DNA from: Quillaja saponaria
Lineage: Eukaryota; Streptophyta; Magnoliopsida; Fabales; Quillajaceae
Assembly: GCA_029379385.1 (NCBI GenBank)
Contig: CM055614.1
Span: 2,790,001-2,854,000 of the forward strand
Length of the DNA stretch: 64,000 nt
Direction: 5' to 3'
A program made the position numbers and the translations under genes. Shown here piece by piece: positions 52,328 to 62,844 of the stretch. The notes under the pieces are model-generated. The model searched no databases, was not told the DNA's origin, and worked only from the letters and a program-made list of their open reading frames with translations. Numbering within the stretch: position 1 is the first letter of the stretch; each line of letters opens with the position of its first letter.

Positions 52328-52390
52328 TTCTTTACCTCACAATTCTCTCTTATTCCATTTCCAACAAACAATTGCAACAACAAATCAAAG

Positions 52391-52740
52391 ATGGCCCAAA
52401 AGTTTGCTGCTCTGTTCATGGCAGCCCTGCTCCTGTGTTTTACATTATCCTACGCTGCTCGTCCAGAACCAGCTCTTCCCCAACACACTGTGGCCAAAGA
52501 CAGACATGGGGTAATGGTTTATATATATATATATTCTCGTGCGGCATCAAATTTCTTTCATGGTTTTGTGAGTTTAATATAAACTTATAATTGTTTTTTC
52601 ACATGTAGGATATTGAAGCAGAGATGCCTGTGGAAATGATGAACGAGAGCTGTGAAGGAGTTGGAGAAGAAGAATGCTTGATGAGAAGGACCCTTGCTGC
52701 TCACCTCGATTATATTTATACCCAGAAACAAAATCCTTGA
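52391..52740 (+). CDS. PSK4: Phytosulfokine (PSK) precursor
   Basis: Two exons, 52391-52510 and 52609-52740, with a 98-bp intron; 83 residues. Residues 1-22 are a signal peptide ([20 protein letters not shown]). The acidic propeptide carries the conserved Cys pair ([16 protein letters not shown]). The hormone YIYTQ is at residues 75-79, preceded by Asp74, the position needed for tyrosine sulfation by TPST in the Golgi. After secretion, subtilases release the sulfated pentapeptide, which is perceived by PSKR receptors to promote growth and tune immunity. The symbol follows Arabidopsis PSK4 (At3g49780) because of the flanking bZIP5 and PP2-A10-like genes; PSK5 (At5g65870) is the paralogue. The small size and split frame make it easy to miss in automated annotation. 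Confidence 0.96.
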
Positions 52741-53147
52741 CAAATTTTCTTCTATCTTTCTTACACAAATATAGGATTTTGTATAAATTATATATTTTGT
52801 TTGAGATCATTTTCATACTAATAATTATTAATAGTATTGATGTAATTTGGGAAATAAATAAATTAAATGTACTTAATAGCTTCAACTCTTTGTTTTTGTA
52901 TGTAAGTTTCTATTAGTGTCTGTTTCAGAAAATTGATGTTTGCTTTGTATTTTTTTTTGGTTTTCTGGTATTAAATGCACTTAAACAACAACTTTAGTGT
53001 GATAAATTCAGTTGGGGAAAAGCTCAAAATAAAGACGAGGGTGTTGGTTTGTTGAAATAGGTTGACGGTTGAGCCTGTAATTAAATTACAACATTGATTA
53101 GATTGTAACCTTGGTATTTGGCACGTGAATTCAAGATTCTTCGAAAA

Positions 53148-53450
53148 CTCAATAATTTTGTGTACTGCTCTGCTTTGTGTCTATAATTGTGGAAATTAAT
53201 GGAGGAGTTGGACCTACAAGGCTGTAAGTTATGAAGCTTTCTTTCTGACAGTCCCGCATCTGGACAATAATTAGACCTCAAGCTTTTGACTACTTAAGTT
53301 CACTCATCAGATTTTGTGGTCCTTTGCAATCTTTCTTCGACTTTGCCTAACTAGCTTTTGTAGTTGTAGCTCAATAATTTTGTGTACTGATTTGCTTTGT
53401 GTCTCCACTTTCTCTTTCAAAATAATTTTGTGTACTAATTTTGTGTTGCT
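53148..53450 (+). repeat. Three-copy direct repeat downstream of PSK
   Basis: CTCAATAATTTTGTGTACTG followed by TGCTTTGTGTCT-like sequence occurs at 53148-53182 and 53370-53404. A shorter copy (AATAATTTTGTGTACT) starts near 53420. Dispersed local duplication. Confidence 0.75.
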
Positions 53451-53654
53451 AAGTGCTAACCAGTGCCCTAAGGGTACTGAGTAAGAATTTTTTCACATTT
53501 ATTAATTTATGCATCCCCTAACTCGATTATTTCCTAATAATTGCAAGAAGTACTTGGTACTACAATCATTGGAAGAATAATATCTAAACCCGAAGATGTT
53601 CTATAATCTTTCAGATTTTGTGTTCGAATTCATCTCCAATTATAACTTCTAATT

Positions 53655-53853
53655 ATAATTAATTATCAATTTATCTTTTTTATTTGATAAATAAAATTAC
53701 CCTAAACCTAATCCTAACCCTAATCTTAACCCTAACTCTAACACTAACCCTAAACCTAATTCTAACTCTAATCCTAACCCTAAATTAAAACTTTATTATT
53801 CTTAGAGATAATTTTGTCTATCAAATAAAAAAGATAAAATGGTAATTAATTAT
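53655..53853. repeat. Telomere-like hexamer block flanked by 47-bp inverted arms
   Basis: The core 53700-53783 consists of 14 hexamers in perfect register fitting NNCTAA (one has TTAA): CCCTAA five times, the others varying at the first bases. The arms 53655-53701 and 53807-53853 are inverted copies matching at about 42 of 47 positions (for example TTTATCTTTTTTATTTGATA on the left). The unit is the 6-bp type, not the plant 7-bp TTTAGGG. A MITE-like hairpin or an interstitial telomere-like insertion is possible. Confidence 0.85.
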
Positions 53854-55581
53854 TTCTTTCTCATTGAAGTTAATTGTATTAATTCTTGTTGAGAATTATA
53901 ATTTGGGTAGATTTTCAATAGCATAATTAAAAGTGTGTTTTAAAACTTTATTTCCTTTGAATAACTCATTTCGTAGTTTTATAATTTTTAATTTTAAAAA
54001 AAATATATCATACCTAAAACATTGCCATGATCAATATTATTTTCTTTTTTTAAAATTGCTCTATGACATCCTTTATTAAGAAATACAAAAGAAACATTAT
54101 CATTTTTTTTGAAAATGATGTATGTGAAAAGAAATAAGTAATTTATTAGATATATTTAAAAATAAGTCAAGTTTTATTTTTAAAAAGAGAGTAATTAGAT
54201 ATGAGGTGCTGAAATTTAAACCAGGGGATTTTTTTATTTTTTTTTTAAGACTAGGATTAGCGCATTTTATTATCTGAAGTATAAAATACACTTTACAGGA
54301 TCTGGATCCTTCTCATACTTGGGCTCCCATAAAATTTTTCTATTTGTCATTAGTCACGTTAGTGAGCAATTAACGTCTCAATTTTAATTTCCAGTCAAAA
54401 GAATGTTATTGCAATAATATTGACAATTTGATTGATAAAATTAAACTATAAATTATTTTTTTATTTAACGGTCAAATATGTTTTGAACAAAATAATTAAG
54501 AGAAAGAGTGTTAAATATAAAGAGTAATTAACAATCATAAACTCATCTTTTAATATTAATTAATTAATGTATAATTACACATAATTCAATTAATTACTAT
54601 GATTTTATTAAAACAAATCATCAACACTGTAACTAAGTTATAAAAATAATAACATATCGACTATTTTTTTTTTTAAATAATAATAAAGTAATAAATTTAT
54701 TCTTAAAAAGTGAGTGGTAAATGTGTTAACTCAAATATCAATTTTATTACTAATTTCATAAACTTATGACTTGGATAACATGAATCTATACGTAGCATTA
54801 TTCTCAGTACAATAATTGTTGAAATTGTAGTGACTAAAATTTGTTTTTATTTGTTTTTTCCTTTTTGCTGCTGAAAGAGAACGAATTTTGATGGGCTGGA
54901 GAGTCAATTTTTGGTAGCAAAGACCTAAAGAGCTAGACCATGGTGTGGCGAAATATAAGTTGGACCTAGTTATGGTATTCCATTTCCATCTGATCTTTCT
55001 GAAAGACTCTCTCCATCAGCCAGAGTACGTAGAACTCAACAAAGACTAACAAAATTCCTTGGAAAGTAGGAAGCACATAATTGCAACAAAACACGAATCA
55101 CAAGCAAGAAATCTTCAAAATGTTCAGTCATTATGTCAATCAGCAAATGACATCTATTATAATCTTAGCTCTAGATGTTAGTTGAGACTCATGCACCTCA
55201 GTTTTGCTTCATATATATGGTCTAATTGCACATTACATGCCTTTGTCATGCACTCAAGACATCCTCGGACATGGATATTGGCTACAGATATACGCAGTCT
55301 CATAGTATTGTAATCTTCTATTGGCAAAAGGGCAAAGCATCAAAGCCATTTGTTTTTGCTTTGTAAAACATCTCAATATTTATCTTAGATCTTGATATGT
55401 CCTTGTGTCCATGCATGTCATGTGCCTCCAAATCGAGTTTCCTTTTCTTTTGTCTTGACCTTTTACACATTAACAGCTGATGGAATAGAGCTGAGTTTTC
55501 AGTTTTGCAGTGTTTCATCAAGATTATATAGGAACATGTTTCTGATCAGGCTGCGTGATTGATTTTACATTGTTTTTGCAG

Positions 55582-55669
55582 GACTGGAGGTGTTTCTGGA
55601 AAGGCAATATTTGGAGCCCCACTTGATAAGTACTGGAAAAAGAAGCTTCAGGAACAGAAAGGAGACTAG
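55582..55669 (+). other. Orphan terminal exon of an unidentified gene
   Basis: A strong acceptor (TTGTTTTTGCAG) is followed by an open stretch ending at TAG (55667-55669). With a G carried over from an upstream exon it reads TGGVSGKAIFGAPLDKYWKK, then KLQEQKGD. It looks like the conserved C-terminus of a cellular protein, but I do not recognise the family and see no upstream exon on this strand. Probably a relic of a deleted gene, or the last exon of a gene with very long introns. Confidence 0.4.
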
Positions 55670-56062
55670 TTCAAATTCTAGATAGATGACACCATCTGAA
55701 ATCTTATCATGTTTTGTTAGACTGCAATATTGAGCAGCTGGTAGATTTTCTTTTTCCAATCTGCCATCTGATGAGCTCAAAGGAGCATATGAAGTGTTTC
55801 TGATAAAAAAAAATGATAATCAATTTATAGAAATGGGAAAGGCAAATGCTAATACGCTAATACACTATAGTTGTCAAATGATTCCGAAAGTCTGTTATCT
55901 GTAAATGTCTTGTTGAGGAAGATCTGTTTTGTTTTGTTTTTTTTTAGGATTTCGACCTGTGCATTTAGTAATAACTTATTGTTCGAGTTGCATGGTTTCT
56001 AATTTAAATTTATAGACTTAAAACTAATGTCTGGTACATAAAGAAATCATACTTTCAGCAAC

Positions 56063-57331
56063 TTAAGCTGGCATCAAAAGCCAGACGCCACCCACTACAT
56101 GAAAGTACAAAGTGAAGCATAGCGTAGCAAGAACAGACGTCTTTGCAGCAGCATATCTCACAATTTGAAGACCATTTTCAGTTACTGCCTCATGAACAAA
56201 ATTAGCACATCTTTTGACGCCATTATATAATTTCTCCAGAAGAAACTCCATAAACGATCTAACTGTCGCAAACGTAACCCTCCCAGTGACATCAAGAACA
56301 AATCTTCTGTTTCTTGGAACTGACAATGCGGAGGAAACCTTACTAACCCATCCATGCTTTTTCTCCTCAGCAGACAAATTGCTTGATTTTGATTCCATCT
56401 CCACGGAGGATGTTTTCTGCCCCAAGTCTTCATTTCTAGTAAAAATTGGACTTTCGTCAATAATCAAATAAGAAGAAGCTGAATTCGGATCCGAGCTTCT
56501 GATCACTTGGTGGGATGTTCTAACCAGAGTTTCTACTGTTCCATTACAAACTGACACCAACATGTCTCTCAATTGAGTCCCATGCTTGGGGTTGGTTAAG
56601 CCAGGGAAGAATTCATCGTAAGTGTTGATATGCATGGTCTTGTCAAGATACACTGCTACTGCAGTACTCGCAAATAATTGAATACAATCACAAATTAGCT
56701 CTCTGCACTTATCATCAGAAGCCACATTCACCCATCTTGGAAGAGAATCCAAGTCAGAGCCACCATGGTCAGCGCTAGTTGAATAATTGCTTGAATTTGA
56801 ATTTTCACTAGGCTGCCTATCTGAATATAAGGCCATGATCAGGCTCCTAGCAAAGCTTCCAACAACAACAGAAACAAACCCAGAACCAGCTGTTGTAAAA
56901 AGCTTATCCATAACCTGGTCTATGAAACTCGAATTGGCAGAGGTTTCATCACGATCAATCCTCGTCTTGGATTGATAACCTCTCAGGACTCCCAAAGTCA
57001 GAGCTTGAGTGACACTAGTCAGAGAATCAGAAAACTCATTGGAGCTAGTGATTTTAGAAATCTGCTTCAAACTATTGGGTATCTTGTCCGAATTAGATTG
57101 CAAAAACTCCTTCATATCTCTGGAGACAACTCCAACAGTCTCTGCAGATTCAGAGACTGCTTCTGCTACTGAAATAAATGCACCCAAAAGAATTGAAAGT
57201 CTCTTTCTTTTACGAACTACAGAAGGCAAATGATAAACCCTGTAAGCACCGTAGCTTGTGAACCCAAAAGCTGCAAGTATAAAAATCAATTTCTTCCTTT
57301 TACGAGCATAATCGAAACCCATTTCAACCAC
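56063..57331 (-). CDS. PHLOEM PROTEIN 2-LIKE A10-like membrane protein (At3g49790 type)
   Basis: Intact single-exon gene of 422 codons. A hydrophobic segment lies near the N-terminus (LIFILAAFGFTSYGAYRVYH) and another at the C-terminus (VLATLCFTLYFHVVGGVWLL), so both ends are probably membrane-anchored. The conserved family block is ARKRKKLIFI to VVRKRKRLSILLGAF. Next come SAETVGVVSRDMKEFLQSNS and KIPNSLKQISKITSSNEFSD. The family is annotated as PP2-A10-like or carbohydrate-binding in plants, but no lectin motif is visible, and I regard the biochemical role as unknown. An alternative start, MGFDYARKRKK, lies three codons in. It is divergently placed to the ACR1-type gene. Confidence 0.88.
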   Translation of the reverse strand: MVEMGFDYARKRKKLIFILAAFGFTSYGAYRVYHLPSVVRKRKRLSILLGAFISVAEAVSESAETVGVVSRDMKEFLQSNSDKIPNSLKQISKITSSNEFSDSLTSVTQALTLGVLRGYQSKTRIDRDETSANSSFIDQVMDKLFTTAGSGFVSVVVGSFARSLIMALYSDRQPSENSNSSNYSTSADHGGSDLDSLPRWVNVASDDKCRELICDCIQLFASTAVAVYLDKTMHINTYDEFFPGLTNPKHGTQLRDMLVSVCNGTVETLVRTSHQVIRSSDPNSASSYLIIDESPIFTRNEDLGQKTSSVEMESKSSNLSAEEKKHGWVSKVSSALSVPRNRRFVLDVTGRVTFATVRSFMEFLLEKLYNGVKRCANFVHEAVTENGLQIVRYAAAKTSVLATLCFTLYFHVVGGVWLLMPA

Positions 57332-58342
57332 TTGAAGGTCCTTCTAATCTGATTTATGAATTACGATCACAAACCTCACCTCCATCCTCAACTCTTACAT
57401 CTGGGAAAGTTTTAACTTTTCATTTCCTAGAGTCCTCAGGAAATTACAATCTAAACGCTAATTAGCTTCAGTTATCAGCAATTTCTATTGTTATCCGACA
57501 AAGCAAAAGAGTTTCAATTTAGTAAGGTTGTGACGACAAAATATAAGATAGAGATTGAAATTGGAGATATGGATAGACAATCAAACAGACCTGCAAGAGA
57601 GCTGAGGAAAGATAATGACATCAAGACCGTTTCAGATAATATAGTAGCGCCTCGTCGTGTAGAAAAGAGAAATTGGGTGCCTACATTTCTATTTTCTTAT
57701 TTGCGAACGGGCCTTCTGAGCCAGCCACTATGCAATCTCCGGTAAAGGTAATCATCAATCTGCCTAACAAGTCCAAGGCCCACAAGTAAGCAACATTGCA
57801 AAACATTCAAGCTCTTTCTTCTTTTTTCAACCGTGTGATGCCCTGCCGAGAATTGGTACATTAATTCATTGCACCATTGGACAAGAGGGTGAGCTGGATG
57901 TACTGGACCCAGTTATCAATCTCTAAATCCAAGGCTAAGTCTGACTACGTAAAACAGTCCAAATTAATGACAATCGTGTCCTAAACGTCTGTTAAAGCAG
58001 AGAACAGAGGTGTGATTCCCAGCCACAATCTTAACAATCATGTGTTCTAAATTAGAGAACCAGCCGTCGCACTGTGAAGCGCCACGTACATTAACATATT
58101 TATCATACGTGGTTAACTACAACGGGTAGTGTCAGTCCTTCTTATTAATCCCAATCGAACACGTGGTCGATTTTCTTTGTCTTTGTACACGTTCCCAATC
58201 CCAAGCCATCATTCAAATCAAAATAACAAGCACCAGCCTCAAAAGAACTACTACAAAGGTGGAATTGGGTTTCCAAAATTAGCCAAGAGTCTGTGTTACA
58301 CATTATAACCGATTTCCCGTCTATGTTGGCTCTTCTACTCTC
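57332..58342. other. Divergent promoter region between the PP2-A10-like gene and ACR1
   Basis: Shared upstream region. It contains several ACGT-core words (near 58083, 58109, 58160 and 58187) and the extended G-box listed separately. Confidence 0.5.
58154..58171. promoter_or_regulatory. Extended palindromic G-box
   Basis: ATCGAACACGTGGTCGAT, palindromic except at the two bases flanking CACGTG. It lies about 180 bp upstream of the ACR1 TATA box. G-boxes are bound by bHLH and bZIP factors. Confidence 0.55.
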
Positions 58343-58350
58343 TATATATA
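58343..58350 (+). promoter_or_regulatory. TATA box of the ACR1-type gene
   Basis: TATATATA in CTCTATATATAAGAAAAG. Transcription would start near 58375-58380. Confidence 0.6.
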
Positions 58351-58499
58351 AGAAAAGCTCACAGTATATGTAGAAAACTTTCTCTAAACATAGAAATCAG
58401 AACTCCGCCACTGTTTGCACCAACGCTTTGCCCATCCCTTTGCTCTGTTTTCAACTGCTTGATTCTACATTTTCTGTTCAGTTCTAGCTCTGTCTACAG

Positions 58500-58941
58500 G
58501 TAATTAAACCTCCTAAGAGGTCTAGATTTATCTTTCAGCTCTTAATCTTTTCTTTTTCTTCTTGTTTTCTCCAAGTCGGCAATGCAGTGCCGGCTCTTAA
58601 TTGGGTTGCAGCCCAGTTGATCGACGATTGTTCTCACAGAATACAATTTCAACAAAAATTCCCATTTTCTTGAACTGTTTTGATTAGTTCAAAATCAAAC
58701 ACTTATGGTTCAGGATTTAGTTCATCAATCATGATAGATATTATAAAGTCACAGGAAATTTCTGACTTCTGAGATGCGAGAAAAGTCTCAATTTTTATTT
58801 TTTATTTTTTTGTGATAATCTAGTGTAATGGATTTATGTATCATAACTTAAAGAACAAGCAAGTCGCGGCTCCCTTATCCCCTCTTCAAGTTGATTTCTG
58901 AGAATTTTCCCAAACGTCCATGTAATTATATTTCTCTGCAG
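58500..58941 (+). other. 5' UTR intron of the ACR1-type gene
   Basis: Donor CTACAG/GTAATT at 58500 and acceptor TCTCTGCAG at 58941 split the 5' UTR. The second UTR exon runs into the ATG at 59011. 5' UTR introns are common in this family. No transcript evidence. Confidence 0.55.
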
Positions 58942-59010
58942 GGATCAGCTTATGTTCTTTCCCAAGAACGAAGAAAAATCAAAGCTTTGTTTGTAGAGTA
59001 GACGTGATAG

Positions 59011-60372
59011 ATGGAGATCATTTACCAGCCACACATCAATATCAATATGGAGCTCGAATCACTCATCGAAAGAATCTACCCACCAAGGTATTATTACCAA
59101 TCTTGTAAATTTGCATCATATTATTTTCAGTCTTGATAAGCTTAATGATGGTGAGAATTAAGGGCTTCGTATTTTTTTTAATTTTCTTGACTTCCGCCTT
59201 AATTGTGGGCAGGGTCTGTATAGACAACGACTCATGCGCGAAATGTACAGTTGTGAAGGTTAGTTTCAAATATCTCTGTTTTAATATTCTTTATACTTTT
59301 TTATCGCCTTAATTTGTAGACATGGGTTATCATTGATTCATTAGTTTATGTTTTATTGTGTGTGAGTGAGATATAGACCATGCCAGCTGCTAACTAAAGA
59401 TTTTACCCATAGATTTGAAAGCAACCCTAGCCAGCTAGCTGTTTAATGGTGTACTACATGTAATTTAGCTTCGTTCTTAATTGTAAATTGAGAATTATGT
59501 CAGCATTGATCTACTTCCAATTTTTAGCTTAGACAACAAAAGGAGGAAAATAAATTGAAATCAACCATGATAGAGACAGAAACACAGAGACATAATGTGT
59601 TTTTGACCCAGCGAACAATATAGCCAGTAGAAATCGTTGTTGGTAATTGAAAAGCTTAATTAACTGTAAAAGCTGTGCAGTTGGATAAAGTGAGCTTCAT
59701 GCAGACTATTATGAAGGAGATCAAGCTACATACACACTTTTTCTAACTGACACAGCTTTAGTTTACTACGATCCCTTTCATGCAGGTCTAGTTTCTGTGG
59801 TTTGTAGCTGGTTTAAAAAGAAAGTAGTAGAAACTAATAGAACAGCCCAAAGGTTCATCTTTTTTCCTGGTTCAGATATTAAACAGTTGGAAAATGACCC
59901 ATCCATGCATGTATGAGATTGAGATCTAGTGGAAAGAGACCTTTATTGATTATTGACCACTGATTTGTATACATGACTGTGTTTTTAAATATAATATAAC
60001 AGGTTGATAGTGTAAACAAGAACGGGATATTATTAGAGATGGTCCAAGTTTTGACAGATCTTGAACTTGTCATTTCCAAATCATACATTTCCTCCGACGG
60101 TTGTTGGTTTATGGACGGTCAGTACTGTACTGCTTCCTCATGGTTTTGACAAAATAATTTATACTACTAGTGTACAACATGTTACTCATAATTTCCGAAC
60201 AAATTATCTCGTATGGGGCTATCAACTATGCATGAGTCCACCTTTACCACTACCATTGCATTACTGTGAGCTGATTCATGTTTGATTGGATGGTTCTGCA
60301 GTATTCCACGTGAGAGACCAGCTTGGCCACAAACTCACTGACCAAGGTCTCATACTTTACATTCAACAGGTT

Positions 60373-60403
<31 letters not shown>

Positions 60404-61798
60404 CTCATGTAATAGTTCATTAATCTCTATCATGATTTTGTTTTAAAACGAGAAACAATTACAATTTCACAGGCACTGTGTGCTAGTAGAAGATCAGGAG
60501 GAGGAGGGAATTCAAGTAGGGAGGTCCAACAAACATGCAGGGGAAGGGAAGTGAGGCCAAGACACGTGTCAACTGAACACACGGCCTTGGAGTTGACTGG
60601 GACTGATCGACCCGGTCTAATATCAGAGATTTTAGCTGTCTTAGTTGAGCTCGGCTGCAACGTCAAAGCTGCAGTTGCTTGGACCCACAACAACCGAGTA
60701 GCCACCATAATCTACGTGGAGGATGAAACTAAATCTGGGCCCATTACGGACCCTAGTCGCTTAGCCCATTTAGAAGAACAGCTAGAGATTGTTGTTGAGG
60801 CCCATGATGGTAAGAGTGAGAGGAGGAATGTAAAATTGACAGCCCCGGCAGGTGGCAACACCCATGCGGAACGGCGGCTCCACCAGCTGATGTACGCAGA
60901 TAGAGATTACGAAAGGTGTGGCGCATGTGACGGTGAGATTAGAGGCAAGAACAAAAATGGTTGTGATGGTACACACGTGTCAATCGAGTGGTGCAAGGAG
61001 AAAAGGTATTGGATTGTAAATGTGAGAAGCAGGGATCGACCAAAGCTGCTGTTTGATACGGTGTGTGCATTGACGGACATGCAATACGTTGTGTTTCATG
61101 CAGCTATTAGGTCTAAGGGCTCAATGGCTGACCAGGTAAAAAAAACCCAATTACAAAGCACAAGAATGAGTTGCTAATCTACTATTATACGACTAATAAT
61201 TAATATATGCATATGTAATACAGGAGTATTTTATAAGGCACAAAGACGGTTCCACATTAGATACAGAAAGCGAGAGGCAAAAGCTTACCTTATGCTTGAT
61301 TGCTGCAATAGAGAGGAGAGTCTCGCATGTATGTCCCGTAAGAAACTGCTCTGCTTCTTCTGGCTAATTTTACTGTTTGACTTGCTAGCTAGCTAAAATA
61401 TTGTATGTAACACTAATTTCTTCAGGGATTGAGATTAGATGTGAGCACTAAAAACAGGATGGGACTGTTATCGGACATTACGCGAGTTTTTCGTGAAAAT
61501 GGACTATCCATAATCACGGGTTGAGGTTGGAACACAGGGTGAAACGGCTGTTGGATCATTCTTCCTCACAGATTCTTCAGGTCAAGATGTACACCCGAAA
61601 GTGATGGAATTGGTGAGAAAAGAGATTGGTGGATCTGCCATTGCGGTTCACAAGTCTCCAAATTGGATTCCAACGAGGAGGACAAGACAACCAGCAACCA
61701 ATATTAAGGTCGAGGATAGACCAAAACTCTCATTTGGAAGCTTGCTGTGGTCTCACCTTGAACGCCTCTCGAGCAATTTTGGCCCCATCAGGTCGTGA
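59011..61798 (+). CDS. ACR1: ACT-domain repeat protein ACR1-type, seven coding exons, one +1 frameshift in the last
   Basis: ACR proteins carry four ACT domains and are thought to sense amino acids; they have no catalytic GlnD uridylyltransferase part. Exons are 59011-59087, 59213-59258, 60003-60117, 60302-60369, 60473-61135, 61224-61328 and 61426-61798. The protein begins [12 protein letters not shown], near identical to Arabidopsis ACR1 (At5g65890) as recalled. The ACT blocks are [60 protein letters not shown] and [20 protein letters not shown]. An extra T at 61514 breaks the fourth ACT domain. Without it the text reads [20 protein letters not shown] and the protein has 481 residues, close to the 477 recalled for ACR1. 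As sequenced, a stop follows at LSIITG. Intron 4 starts with a CT microsatellite. I favour a sequencing or assembly error. Confidence 0.9.
60373..60398 (+). repeat. CT microsatellite at the start of ACR1 intron 4
   Basis: About 13 TC dinucleotides immediately after the splice donor. Likely polymorphic. Confidence 0.95.
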
Positions 61799-62844
61799 AA
61801 TTGTTTCTAACTCGGGAACTGATTATCGATCAATTGTTTGTACATAAGGCTGTAGATATAAGATATTTCGAGTACAAATGAAAATAATACGTTTTCTTGA
61901 TAGTGCTCTAGAGTCTAGAGTGTACACAAAAGCAAGATCCAAGTAACAAAATTTTCTTGCTGTTAGTAGGGTCGAGAATATTACCAACTTCACCCAACCG
62001 ACGAAGTTGCTCTAATTTGGCAAACGGGCCTTTATTTTTTGGGCCTGATTTAACCAATGCACTGAACTAAGACATCTAAAGGTTTAAATCCATTCACAAG
62101 TTCATCCTACAGCCTATTTCGACTTGAGCAGTTAAACTCTCTTTTGTATTCGTGAACACCAAGGCTCAAGTTCTCAACTGTGACTGTAATTAAAACCCAG
62201 AAAACAAGATCTCAACCAGGGTTGGACAAACATGATCTTACTTAAGCAGTAATTTAGCTTATACGCTGTATGCAGGAAGGCATGTAAACATCTAATTCCA
62301 AAGTTTAATCCTACGATCATGTTTATACTATGCCCATCAGAAATCCATAAGGTTAGAATGTTTTGAACTAGATACATAATCATATTTATACCACAAATCA
62401 CTCAGATTTGAAGTCATAAAATCATATTTCCAGGCGACATTTACCTGATATTTTTACAAGATTATCAACTGTTTCTATAATGTTATGAAAATATTCACTC
62501 TGTAACTCAGTGATAACATTTTTGTTTCTTCTGATCTAACAACTGATAATGTTCTTGTTTTCCCTTTAATCGGTCTATGGTGAACAGAACTAGAGCATCA
62601 GGAGTGCTATTAGCCTCAATGACAAGAAATTTCCAATATCATATGAAAGATGCAGTTTATTGAATGGTGCTAGAATTACCACTCACTCAGCACATTTGTC
62701 CAGTTGACATTGGCTTTAAGTACACAAATACAGTTTCACAGCCTAAGAAGACTACATAAATTATATGCAAGATATTAACCAAAGAAGAAAAAAATACAGT
62801 AAAAATGCAAAACAAGTACACCCTGGAAGGGTTATACAGAATCA
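61799..62844. other. Spacer between convergent ACR1 and BSD genes
   Basis: 3' flanks of both genes. No gene was recognised. Confidence 0.6.

Larger units (their letters stand above)
46978..52390. other. Spacer between the divergent bZIP and PSK genes
   Basis: The first 450 bp are the bZIP promoter. The rest is AT-rich with poly-A runs, an AT microsatellite (48532) and one orphan exon-like stretch (49014-49087). Apart from these I see nothing coding. Confidence 0.55.
52741..56062. other. Spacer downstream of PSK
   Basis: AT-rich region that includes three copies of a short direct repeat, a telomere-like hairpin and one orphan exon (all listed separately). No complete gene was recognised. Confidence 0.55.

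Noticed and set aside
53700..53783. True chromosome end or functional telomere
   Set aside because: Only 84 bp, degenerate, internal to gene-bearing DNA, and of the 6-bp rather than the usual plant 7-bp type.
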